From an uncultured Clostridia bacterium (GTDB lineage Bacteria; Bacillota; Clostridia; Oscillospirales; Acutalibacteraceae), in NCBI GenBank assembly GCA_947589575.1, contig CANQBM010000002.1:62001-126000 (forward strand): a stretch of 64,000 bases of DNA, in the 5' to 3' direction. The position numbers and the translations under genes were made by a program. Under the pieces are notes generated by a model, which searched no databases, was not told the DNA's origin, and saw only the letters and a list, made by a program, of their open reading frames with translations. Positions 57,458-64,000 of the stretch are shown in pieces (position 1 is the stretch's first letter; each line of letters starts with the position of its first letter).

Positions 57458-57486
57458 ATTATAAAATATTATAAGAACTTAATCAA
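57458..57486 (-). promoter_or_regulatory. Promoter of the hprK operon
   Basis: TTGATT (57486-57481) and TATAAT (57463-57458), 17 nt apart on the minus strand, about 30 nt before hprK. It probably drives hprK-glcK-murB-rapZ-whiA-dnaE. Confidence 0.75.
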
Positions 57487-57531
57487 GAATTTTTTACTAA
57501 TTAACATTAGATAAATTCTCGTTATGTAATA

Positions 57532-57560
57532 TTTACATATTTAGCAATTTATGCTAAAAT
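57532..57560 (+). promoter_or_regulatory. Promoter of the GT4 gene
   Basis: TTTACA (57532-57537) and TAAAAT (57555-57560) with a 17-nt spacer, divergent from the hprK promoter. Confidence 0.65.
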
Positions 57561-57595
57561 TATTAAAATAATTTTTGAAGCAGAGGAAGAGTGAG

Positions 57596-58774
57596 TTGGA
57601 AAAACATTTAAAGGTTGGTATAGGTACGGATGCTTTTCCGCCTACAACAGACGGTATCAGCAGTGTAGCACAAAATTATGCAAGCCTTATTAACAATAAA
57701 TTAGGCGAGGCTGTCGTAATTACTCCTAAAAATCCAAATCAACTTGATTATAAATACAATTACAAAATATTCAGATATAAGAGCTGGTGGATTCCGTCGA
57801 AAGAGGGTTACAGTATCGGCTGGCCTTTTAAGGATGAACTGCATCAGGCAATTATTGATATGAATTTTGATATTCTTCATTCTCATGCGCCGCTTGCCAC
57901 AAGCTATTACTTCAGACGTGTTACCGAAAAAAAGAAAATACCCGTGGTTCTTACATACCACACAAAATATGAATATGATATTGACAGACGTGTGCCAACA
58001 AAGCCCGCAAAGGAATTTGCGTATCATTTCCTGCTTAATAATATTAACGCCGCCGATGAGGTATGGGTAACAAGCAACGGCACCTCAGACTCTCTCAGGA
58101 AAATCGGATATACGGGCGATTACATTGTTATGCCGAACGGCTGTGATTTACCTGTTATGAATGTATCGGAAGACGATATTTCAATGATTAAGCGCAAGCA
58201 TAATGTTCCTGAAAATATGCCCATACTTCTTTATAGCGGAAGAATGATATGGTATAAAAATATTAAATTAATACTCGATGCCTGTGCTAAAATAAAAAAC
58301 GACGGCAAACAGTTTAAACTTATAATGGTCGGTTTCGGCGCGGATGAGAATGCAATAAAGCGTTATGCGCTTAAGGCAGGCTTAAAAAACGATATAATCT
58401 GGACAGGAAAAATACTTGATAGGCAAGAGATACAGGGATATTACGGTATTTCCGACATCCTTCTGTTTCCGTCAGTATTTGACACAAACGGTCTTGTGGT
58501 GAGAGAAGCCGCCGCCTGCGCAACACCAAGTCTTTTAATACGCGGCAGTTGCGCCGCTGAAGGAATTACCGATGGAGTAACAGGGTTTTTGTGTATGGAA
58601 AGCGCCCACTCTATTGCCGCAACACTCGAAAAAATTATGGATAATAAACAGCTTATTAAAAAAGTAGGAAAAAAAGCACAGACAGATATTTATATAAGCT
58701 GGGATGATGCAGTCAAAAAGGCATATGACAGATACCATACTGTTATAGAAAATTTTAATAGTAAAAACACATAA
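57596..58774 (+). CDS. GT4-family glycosyltransferase, TTG start
   Basis: 392 residues of a GT-B fold transferase. The N-terminal domain has IGTDAFPPTTDGISSVAQN; the donor-side domain starts near residue 200 (LLYSGRMIWYKNIKLILDA) and has the sugar-nucleotide motif DTNGLVVREAAACATPSLL. It resembles diacylglycerol glucosyltransferases and other glycolipid enzymes, so a membrane glycolipid product is likely. The start is TTG at 57596 behind AGAGGAAG; an in-frame TTG 21 nt upstream lacks a binding site. Confidence 0.88.
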   Translation: MEKHLKVGIGTDAFPPTTDGISSVAQNYASLINNKLGEAVVITPKNPNQLDYKYNYKIFRYKSWWIPSKEGYSIGWPFKDELHQAIIDMNFDILHSHAPLATSYYFRRVTEKKKIPVVLTYHTKYEYDIDRRVPTKPAKEFAYHFLLNNINAADEVWVTSNGTSDSLRKIGYTGDYIVMPNGCDLPVMNVSEDDISMIKRKHNVPENMPILLYSGRMIWYKNIKLILDACAKIKNDGKQFKLIMVGFGADENAIKRYALKAGLKNDIIWTGKILDRQEIQGYYGISDILLFPSVFDTNGLVVREAAACATPSLLIRGSCAAEGITDGVTGFLCMESAHSIAATLEKIMDNKQLIKKVGKKAQTDIYISWDDAVKKAYDRYHTVIENFNSKNT

Positions 58775-58776
58775 TA

Positions 58777-58808
58777 ACACCTCCGATGTTTTTTGACATC
58801 AGGGGTTT
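58777..58808 (+). terminator. Terminator after the GT4 gene
   Basis: An imperfect stem, core GATGT/ACATC extended by CACCTC pairing with GGGGT, then TTTAATTTTG. It lies just after the stop codon. Confidence 0.6.
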
Positions 58809-58902
58809 AATTTTGTAAAACGACTTAAACATTTATCACAGCCAAAGTGTCATAAAAGCAATTTTATCATAGAATAGAACAGAAATTTAAGGAGTTGAAT
58901 TT

Positions 58903-59502
58903 ATGTTTAATTATGTAAAAAAATTACAATACCCTGTAAATATTAAAAATCCGGATCCTAAAGCGGCAGCAATCATAATCTCACAATACGGTGGTCCGGA
59001 TGGCGAGTTAGGAGCATCACTGAGGTATCTTTCACAACGTTATTCAATGCCATATCCGGAGCTTAAAGGCTTACTGACCGATATAGGCGTTGAGGAGCTT
59101 GGACATCTTGAAATGATAGGCACTATTGTTCACCAGCTTACAAGAAATCTTACCGAAAAACAAATTGAAGATAATCCGAATTTTGCAGCATATTTTGTTG
59201 ACCACACCAACGGCGTTTATCCAACCGCAGCAAGCGGTTTTCCGTGGTCTGCCGCAAGTATGCAGGTAAAAGGCGATACAATAGCCGACCTTAACGAGGA
59301 TCTTGCCGCGGAGCAAAAAGCACGTGTCACATACGATAATATTCTAAGACTTGTCGATGACCCTGATGTAATAGAACCTATTAAATTTTTACGTGAGCGT
59401 GAAGTAGTTCACTTCCAGCGTTTCGGTGAAGGTTTGAGAATTGTTACCGATAAGTTAGACAGTAAAAACTATTACGCCTTTAACCCCAGCTTTGATAAAT
59501 AA
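58903..59502 (+). CDS. cotJC: CotJC-type manganese catalase (spore coat)
   Basis: 199 residues of the Mn-catalase/CotJC family. Metal-ligand Glu/His patterns are seen in GGPDGELGASLRYLSQR, VEELGHLEMIGTIV and EREVVHFQRFGE. In bacilli CotJC is part of the cotJABC spore-coat operon; here cotJA and cotJB are missing. AAGGAG precedes the ATG. Upstream, GTCATAA and CATAGAAT (58868-58875) recall a mother-cell sigma-E promoter, though the spacing is a little short. Confidence 0.9.
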   Translation: MFNYVKKLQYPVNIKNPDPKAAAIIISQYGGPDGELGASLRYLSQRYSMPYPELKGLLTDIGVEELGHLEMIGTIVHQLTRNLTEKQIEDNPNFAAYFVDHTNGVYPTAASGFPWSAASMQVKGDTIADLNEDLAAEQKARVTYDNILRLVDDPDVIEPIKFLREREVVHFQRFGEGLRIVTDKLDSKNYYAFNPSFDK

Positions 59503-59520
59503 TGATACAAAAAGAAACTA

Positions 59521-59546
59521 GGACTGTCTCTCCCGCGAGACAGCCC
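59521..59546. terminator. Terminator shared by cotJC and the YaiI-type gene
   Basis: GGACTGTCTC and GAGACAGCCC form a 10-position stem with one mismatch and a 6-nt loop. The minus strand continues toward TTTCTTTTTG; the plus-strand tract is weak. It lies between two convergent genes. Confidence 0.75.
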
Positions 59547-59550
59547 ATTC

Positions 59551-59979
59551 TCAATTAAATAATCTGTTCAACGAATCAATGAAAGCTCTGTCGTTTCCAT
59601 TGGTTCTTTTCTTTGGACCTTTCAGGTGTGCGCCTGTCATTCTTGCTTTCTTTGATTCGTGTCTTGCGGTGAGTAACAGAGTTAGGTTGCTGTCATTTAT
59701 GATAAGTCCGTTTTGAGTGATTGGTTTACCGCCTTTTGAAAGCACCATTGCAGAGAGTCCGTAGTCCTGTGTAACAACAATATCTCCTCGGTTAACATGA
59801 TTGACAAGCGCAAAATCAACACTGTCAGCACCTTTTGAAACAGTTATGGTTTTTGCGTAATTACTGTTAATAATATGGCTTGTATCGCAAAACACAATAA
59901 CCTCAATTTTATTCTCTTTTGCAATCTCGATTGTCTGCTTAACAACAGGGCAACCGTCTGCGTCAATTAAAATTTTCAT
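59551..59979 (-). CDS. YaiI/YqxD family protein (DUF188, PIN-like)
   Basis: 142 residues beginning MKILIDADGCPVVKQTIEIA, with VVTQDYGLSAMVLSKG and a C-terminal RHESKKARMTGAHLKGPKKR. The family has a PIN-like nuclease fold with the early acidic residues; its role is unproven. It ends a three-gene set with the unknown gene and the phosphatase. Confidence 0.92.
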   Translation of the reverse strand: MKILIDADGCPVVKQTIEIAKENKIEVIVFCDTSHIINSNYAKTITVSKGADSVDFALVNHVNRGDIVVTQDYGLSAMVLSKGGKPITQNGLIINDSNLTLLLTARHESKKARMTGAHLKGPKKRTNGNDRAFIDSLNRLFN

Positions 59980-60001
59980 TAATTATTTGTTTTCCTAAAA
60001 T

Positions 60002-60487
60002 TTATTCCCAAACAAACTCAATTTCATTTGTATTAAGCACTAAAATACAATTCGTATAAACAACTCTTTTGTATTTAAGCCAAATGTGAAGTTCAATAGC
60101 TAAGCATCTTATATTCGGAGAAACATTCGTATTGCCGTATTCCCAAGCCCAATAATTTTTCTCTTTACGTTTTTTTACTTCTTTATTTGCTATTTCTGTA
60201 AATTCTTCAACCGAAATGATTTTACCTTTGTAATTATTGTTTTTATCAAGAGAAGTTTCCAAATGAACATCGCAGAATAATTCATCTTCAAGTTTGCATT
60301 TTAGATGACATTTGGTAAAATTTTTATACTTTTCAGCAAAGGTCGTGTCAGTATAATCCTGCGGATAAAAATGCGTTTCAAAGCTTAATGTCAAAACATT
60401 ATCGTGATAAGAAACATTGTATAAATCCTGATCATGAAGAATGCCATCGGGTATATTGTGTTCGCTCATGATATATTTTTCAGTCAT
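60002..60487 (-). CDS. Hypothetical protein of 161 residues
   Basis: I do not recognise this protein. It reads MTEKYIMSEHNIPDGILHDQ and then a mainly beta pattern (VLTLSFETHFYP, CHLKCKLEDELFCDVHLE) with an alpha-helical Lys-rich middle. The early His-x-Gln-Asp layout and alternating strands recall small cytoplasmic beta-sandwich proteins found in gene pairs of gut clostridia. The start at 60487 follows GGAG; an in-frame start overlapping the phosphatase gene was rejected. Confidence 0.7.
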   Translation of the reverse strand: MTEKYIMSEHNIPDGILHDQDLYNVSYHDNVLTLSFETHFYPQDYTDTTFAEKYKNFTKCHLKCKLEDELFCDVHLETSLDKNNNYKGKIISVEEFTEIANKEVKKRKEKNYWAWEYGNTNVSPNIRCLAIELHIWLKYKRVVYTNCILVLNTNEIEFVWE

Positions 60488-60510
60488 TTTTTGTTCTCCT
60501 ATAATTAAAT

Positions 60511-60978
60511 TCAATAAAAATTAAAAGATTTAAGCATGGTTTCGCAACTGGCATAGATGTCCTTATAGCACCTGTTAAAATCTCGGGTATACCAAGGGTC
60601 TGAAACATCTGCGCTGCTGCCTGTGTATTCCATAAGTTTATGAATTTTACCATTCTTATCTCCGCCGAGAATACGGGTCATATTACGAATATTGGCGCTG
60701 TCCATACCGATAAATAAATCGTATTTATCGTAATCACTCGCTTTAAGCTGAACGGCTCTTTTGCCGCTTGTGTCAATTCCGTGTCTTTCAAGAACAGCCT
60801 TTGCGGGAGGATAAACAGGATTGCCGATTCCGTTCCATATTTCTTCTGTGCTTGTAGCAGAGGAGGCAATTACAAAATCGTTTTCCACGCCTCTGCGCTT
60901 AACCATGTCTTTTAACACAAATTCAGCCATCGGCGAACGGCAAATGTTACCGTGGCAGACAAACATAATCTTAATCAT
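60511..60978 (-). CDS. Low-molecular-weight protein-tyrosine phosphatase
   Basis: 155 residues with the P-loop FVCHGNICRSPMAEF (catalytic Cys and Arg) and the general-acid Asp in VSDPWYTRDF. It may dephosphorylate proteins such as tyrosine kinases of polymer export, or small acyl phosphates. No kinase is nearby. The start at 60978 lacks a clear binding site; a TTG at 60999 is possible. Confidence 0.93.
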   Translation of the reverse strand: MIKIMFVCHGNICRSPMAEFVLKDMVKRRGVENDFVIASSATSTEEIWNGIGNPVYPPAKAVLERHGIDTSGKRAVQLKASDYDKYDLFIGMDSANIRNMTRILGGDKNGKIHKLMEYTGSSADVSDPWYTRDFNRCYKDIYASCETMLKSFNFY

Positions 60979-61066
60979 ATCTATATGATATTTTATCAAT
61001 CTGCTCTTGTCAATAAAAATGACACTTAGGTAACTGACAATTATTATACTGCTTTAGCTGTAAATA

Positions 61067-61095
61067 TTGATTGTCAAAACGCCGGATGATATAAT
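61067..61095 (+). promoter_or_regulatory. Promoter of the GH36 gene
   Basis: TTGATT (61067-61072) and TATAAT (61090-61095), 17 nt apart, 37 nt before the start codon. Confidence 0.7.
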
Positions 61096-61131
61096 ATTAT
61101 TTAGATAAATTTGAATTAAGTGAGAAAAATT

Positions 61132-62976
61132 ATGGATTTCGGTGTTCAATTCAAGGTCCGTGGTGATAGCTTCGGCGGACATTTTATAAACGGTATTTCA
61201 ATGGCAGAAAGCGAAAGCATCCGTAAATGCGAATTAGTTTTTTGCGATAAAGATAAAAGCATATATCATTCAAGTGACGGTTATAAAATCACTGCTTATC
61301 ACTTTAAAAAGAATAATGTTTACAAGTGCTATACCACATTTGAAAACAATTCAAACTCTACTGCAACTCTTGAAATGCTTTCATCATTCTGCCTGGAAAA
61401 CATAAGTGCTGACACTATTCACAGAGCAACTTCATTCTGGAGCGCCGAGGGCAAGCTTTTAAGTCAAAAACTTACAGAACTTAATATGGAGCGTTCTTGG
61501 AGCGGACACGGTATAAGAATTGAAAAATTCGGTCAAATCGGCTCAATGCCTGTACGCAAATGGTTTCCGTTCATAGCACTTGAAGATAGTGAAAAAGCAG
61601 AATTTATCGGCGTTCAGCTTTACTGTCCGTCAAGCTGGCAGATTGAACTATTTCGTTATAAGGAACCGCTTACGCTTATAGGCGGACTTGCCGATTTTGA
61701 TTATGGCCATTGGTGCAAGGATATTGCACCCGGAGAAAGTTTTACAACTCCAAAAGCAATAGTCGCAGTTGAAAGCACTTTTGAAAAAGTGTGCGATATG
61801 CTCGTCAAGGTTCAAAATCCCAACATATCTCCTGTTGATGAGGATTTGCCTGTGATTTTCAACGAATATTGCACATCTTGGGGTAATCCAACTATAGAAA
61901 ACCTTGAAAAAATCGCAAATAAATTACAGAACAGCGGAATAAAATATCTTGTAATGGATAGCGGTTGGTATAAAGAGCAAGGTAAAAACTGGTGGGACAC
62001 CATTGGCGATTGGAATGTAAGCAAAGAGCTGTTTCCCAAAGGACTTAAACCTGTTTGCGATATGATAAAATCATACGGATTAATTCCGGGAATATGGTTT
62101 GAAATGGAAAATGTTGCTCCTCTTTCTCAAATTTACAGTGAAACGAATCATCTGCTTTCCCGCTTCGGAACTCCGCTGAATGTATCTGAACACAGATTTC
62201 TTGATTTGCGTGATGACTGGTGTGTAAAATATCTTGATGAAAAGGTGATTAAGTTTCTTCGTGAGAGCGGTTTTGGTTATTTAAAAATTGATTATAACGA
62301 AAATATAGGTGTAGGATGTGACGGGGCAGAAAGTCTTGGAGAGGGACTTCGTCAATATGTGCTTGCAAGTCAAAATTACTTTAAGCGTATTAAAAAGCAA
62401 CTGCCTGATTTGGTAATTGAAAACTGTGCAAGCGGGGGTCACAGGCTTGAACCGTCAACAATGGAGTTGTGCTCAATGTCAAGCTTTTCTGATGCTCACG
62501 AATGCAAAAGTATTCCTATAATCGCCGCTAATCTTCACAGATTGATTAAACCGAGTCAAAGTCAAATTTGGGCAGTTCTTCGCGCGGACGATGATATTCA
62601 CAGAACATATTACAGCCTTATTTCGGGCTTTTTGGGTCGTCTTTGTATCAGCGGCGAAATATTTGATTTGCCGCAGGAAAATTGGCAGATTGTCCTTGAC
62701 GCCGTTAAATTCTATAATGAAATTAAACACATTATAAAATACGGCTTTACAAGAACAATTAACTGCAATGTTGAAGATTATAACGACCCAAAGGGTTATC
62801 AGATTGTACTTCGTGAAACGGAAAATGACGCATTACTTATTGTACATACCTTTAAAAACGGTTCTAACCCGCCGATCGGTAGGTATCTTGAAAACCGAAA
62901 TATCATAAAGATATTCGGCAGTAGTATTGACGCTGATTTTAGGAGCAGATGCTATCTTCTAAAAAAAATGGAATAA
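61132..62976 (+). CDS. Glycoside hydrolase family 36, probable alpha-galactosidase
   Basis: 614 residues. The N-terminal beta-sandwich is followed by the GH36 barrel: PVIFNEYCTSWGNPT, the nucleophile Asp in YLKIDYNENIGVGC (about residue 386), ENCASGGHRLEP and the acid/base Asp in SSFSDAHECKS (about 453). It should remove alpha-galactose from raffinose-type sugars; GH36 also includes other activities. There is no signal peptide, so it acts inside the cell. The ATG at 61132 is preferred to a GTG at 61120. It is a single gene with a promoter and terminator. Confidence 0.92.
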   Translation: MDFGVQFKVRGDSFGGHFINGISMAESESIRKCELVFCDKDKSIYHSSDGYKITAYHFKKNNVYKCYTTFENNSNSTATLEMLSSFCLENISADTIHRATSFWSAEGKLLSQKLTELNMERSWSGHGIRIEKFGQIGSMPVRKWFPFIALEDSEKAEFIGVQLYCPSSWQIELFRYKEPLTLIGGLADFDYGHWCKDIAPGESFTTPKAIVAVESTFEKVCDMLVKVQNPNISPVDEDLPVIFNEYCTSWGNPTIENLEKIANKLQNSGIKYLVMDSGWYKEQGKNWWDTIGDWNVSKELFPKGLKPVCDMIKSYGLIPGIWFEMENVAPLSQIYSETNHLLSRFGTPLNVSEHRFLDLRDDWCVKYLDEKVIKFLRESGFGYLKIDYNENIGVGCDGAESLGEGLRQYVLASQNYFKRIKKQLPDLVIENCASGGHRLEPSTMELCSMSSFSDAHECKSIPIIAANLHRLIKPSQSQIWAVLRADDDIHRTYYSLISGFLGRLCISGEIFDLPQENWQIVLDAVKFYNEIKHIIKYGFTRTINCNVEDYNDPKGYQIVLRETENDALLIVHTFKNGSNPPIGRYLENRNIIKIFGSSIDADFRSRCYLLKKME

Positions 62977-62987
62977 GATTATGAAAA

Positions 62988-63013
62988 AATCCGAGAGCTG
63001 TTGCTCTCGGATT
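62988..63013. terminator. Bidirectional terminator
   Basis: AATCCGAGAGC and GCTCTCGGATT form a perfect 11-bp stem with a TGTT loop. Going left, the minus strand continues with TTTTTT, and the plus strand with AATTT. It lies 12 nt after the GH36 stop and 4 nt after a small minus-strand gene. Confidence 0.88.
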
Positions 63014-63016
63014 AAT

Positions 63017-63088
63017 TTACGGATAAAATCTTTTCACTTTTGAATTTACAGGCATGCAGTCTATACCGCATACGCTGTAATTTTCCAT
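63017..63088 (-). CDS. Candidate 23-residue Cys-containing peptide
   Basis: A short frame reads MENYSVCGIDCMPVNSKVKR and ends FYP. It has its own promoter-like boxes (63108-63137) and ends 4 nt before a strong terminator, which argues that it is or was a transcribed unit. The opening YSVCGIDC recalls the N-terminus of cysteine-rich DUF3795 proteins, so it may be the remnant of such a gene after deletion. The ribosome-binding site (AAGAGA) is weak. Confidence 0.4.
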   Translation of the reverse strand: MENYSVCGIDCMPVNSKVKRFYP

Positions 63089-63107
63089 AATTCAAATCTC
63101 TTTTATA

Positions 63108-63137
63108 ATAATATAAATATTTTATATCTTTTGTAAA
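63108..63137 (-). promoter_or_regulatory. Promoter before the 23-residue frame
   Basis: TTTACA (63137-63132) and TATTAT (63113-63108) on the minus strand with an 18-nt spacer, in a very AT-rich stretch. Confidence 0.45.
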
Positions 63138-63210
63138 CAGTTTGCTTTAATTTTTGAGTTATCGGTCGTATTTTCCACAAGATTGATGTTGTGGCAAAGG
63201 ATGAAATCGG

Positions 63211-63363
63211 TTACTGAAAACGAAAACACTTTATAATATGCAAAGTGCTTTTTAAGTTTTTATTTTTTTGATTTCTTTCAATTTCTTCTATCAATTTATC
63301 AATGTTAAATTCACCATCAAGTATAGTGTCATCCTCACTGAATGTTTGTAATCTTAAACCCAT
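63211..63363 (-). CDS. Candidate 50-residue protein
   Basis: This frame starts MGLRLQTFSEDDTILDGEFN and continues with an acidic-basic helical part (IDKLIEEIERNQKNKN). AAAGGA lies 8 nt before the ATG, a good binding site. The size and helical charge pattern resemble small antitoxin-like or relic proteins, but I cannot name a family. The last 15 residues are less protein-like and may be out of frame. Its start overlaps the end of another open frame that runs from the CRISPR boundary. Confidence 0.45.
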   Translation of the reverse strand: MGLRLQTFSEDDTILDGEFNIDKLIEEIERNQKNKNLKSTLHIIKCFRFQ

Positions 63364-63478
63364 AATCTTTTCCTTTCTCTAAAAGTGATTTTGAAAAGTT
63401 ATTTAACATTTTAATGTCATATTGTTTATAATTTGGATTTTTTGCTTTGAACTGTTTTAATTGCTTCTTTATATAGTT
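63335..63478 (-). pseudogene. Truncated open frame ending at the CRISPR boundary
   Basis: On the minus strand an open frame without a proper start runs from the first CRISPR repeat leftwards for 47 codons to a stop at 63337-63335. It reads protein-like (for example KKQLKQFKAKNPNYKQYD, then LLEKGKDYGFKITNIQ). A stop lies inside the repeat itself. It looks like the 3' end of a gene whose front part was lost or replaced where the array begins. An internal ATG at 63409 lacks a binding site. Product unknown. Confidence 0.35.
63403..63432 (+). promoter_or_regulatory. Promoter-like boxes pointing into the CRISPR array
   Basis: TTAACA (63403-63408) and TATAAT (63427-63432) with an 18-nt spacer lie 44 nt before the first repeat, in AT-rich sequence. 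They could be leader promoter elements, or chance in AT-rich DNA. Confidence 0.35.
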
Positions 63479-64000
63479 TTACTACCTTATGAAATTACAC
63501 TACTCTCAAACTAATCCTAAGACCGTTAATATTAAAGGTGGGTTTTACTACCTTATGAAATTACACTACTCTCAAACCATTTCTCCGCCTCGCTTTCAAG
63601 CCATTTCGTTTTACTAACTTATGAAATTACACTACTCTCAAACGTGCGTATCATCAGCGTTATGGGTATTTTTGTTTTACTACCTTATGAAATTACACTA
63701 CTCTCAAACATCGTATTTTGCTGTCAACCGTGCAAGCCGTTTTACTACCTTATGAAATTACACTACTCTCAAACTTATAAAAACGGTCAATATAATTGCG
63801 AAAAGTTTTACTACCTTATGAAATTACACTACTCTCAAACTTGCAGGCGAGATAAGGCAATCAAATTATGTTTTACTACCTTATGAAATTACACTACTCT
63901 CAAACCACTCTGCACAGTTTTCGGAGACCCGTCCAGTTTTACTACCTTATGAAATTACACTACTCTCAAACAATGAGCTTCATCGCAATAGCAGAAGCTA
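63476..64000. CRISPR. CRISPR array, 8 repeats visible, probably type II, continues beyond window
   Basis: Eight 36-bp repeats start at 63476, 63542, 63608, 63674, 63739, 63805, 63870 and 63936. Each begins GTTTTACTACCTTATGAAAT and ends ACTACTCTCAAAC. Repeat 3 has one change (C to A at repeat position 10, 63617); the others are identical. Seven complete spacers are 29 or 30 nt long, all different; the eighth is cut by the window edge. A 36-bp repeat with weak internal symmetry and 30-nt spacers is typical of type II (Cas9) arrays. Read on the minus strand the repeat starts GTTTGAGAGTAGTGTAATTT, a form I associate with type II-A repeats. No cas gene is in the window. Confidence 0.97.

Noticed and set aside
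60511-60514. Overlapping start for the 161-residue protein at 60514
   Set aside because: The start at 60487 has GGAG at a good distance; the earlier codon does not.
63644-63886. Plus-strand frame across the CRISPR array
   Set aside because: It only translates repeats and spacers; the repeated LPYEITLLSN peptide comes from the 36-bp repeat.
1-64000. Insertion sequences, prophage, integrase, tRNA or rRNA genes
   Set aside because: No transposase, integrase, phage structural gene, cloverleaf tRNA or rRNA stretch could be recognised.

Overview
The window looks like a piece of chromosome from a low-to-moderate GC, spore-forming clostridium close to Ruminococcus (Oscillospiraceae). The grounds are the adjacent sporulation genes spoIVB and spo0A, a cotJC spore-coat catalase, a secreted leucine-rich-repeat protein ending in a type I dockerin, indirect aminoacylation genes (gatCAB), zinc-binding (C+) forms of S4, S14 and L36, and the clostridial gene chain hprK-glcK-murB-rapZ-whiA-dnaE-pfkA. 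No rRNA or tRNA gene was recognised. The genus-level assignment is inference.

Layout, left to right. 1-2718: MacB-type ABC permease (cut by the window edge) and its membrane-fusion partner, which carries a threonine run. 2818-7110: purine cluster purE-purM-purN-IMP cyclohydrolase-purD. 7209-11747: dockerin/LRR secreted protein and a cytoplasmic GH3 glucosidase. 11914-13299: unrecognised membrane protein, divergent from GH3. 13348-18576: aspS-gatC-gatA-gatB behind a T-box leader and a strong promoter. 18569-24672: zinc-ribbon membrane protein, two GPH-family sugar symporters, a lipoprotein that seems to start at ATT, a CD1247-like acidic zinc protein, efp, aroQ and rpsU. 24916-30007: a DUF6056-like membrane protein convergent with a 1156-residue GT2/TagF-like fusion, for cell-surface polymer synthesis. 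30328-45932: the whole S10-spc-alpha ribosomal superoperon (rpsJ to rplQ, with secY, adk, map, infA and rpoA), driven by a consensus promoter and a structured leader. 46077-49239: spo0A, spoIVB, pfkA. 49328-57427: dnaE, whiA, rapZ, murB, ROK glucokinase and hprK. 57596-62976: GT4 glycosyltransferase, cotJC, a three-gene set with a low-molecular-weight phosphatase, and a GH36 alpha-galactosidase. 62977-63475: an accessory strip of short minus-strand frames. 63476-64000: a CRISPR array running off the window.

How the genes fit together. Most of the window is housekeeping: purine synthesis, translation, cell wall, carbon-flux control (HprK, glucokinase, phosphofructokinase) and sporulation. Plant-glycan use is visible in GH3, GH36, two GPH symporters and the dockerin protein. 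The accessory part is the last 1 kb. No cas gene lies in the window, so the CRISPR type rests on repeat shape alone. I found no convincing new multi-gene system. The most unusual points are the array and the broken frames beside it, the probable ATT start, the rpsJ leader with its internal terminator, alternative helices before rplN, and the unrecognised membrane protein opposite GH3.
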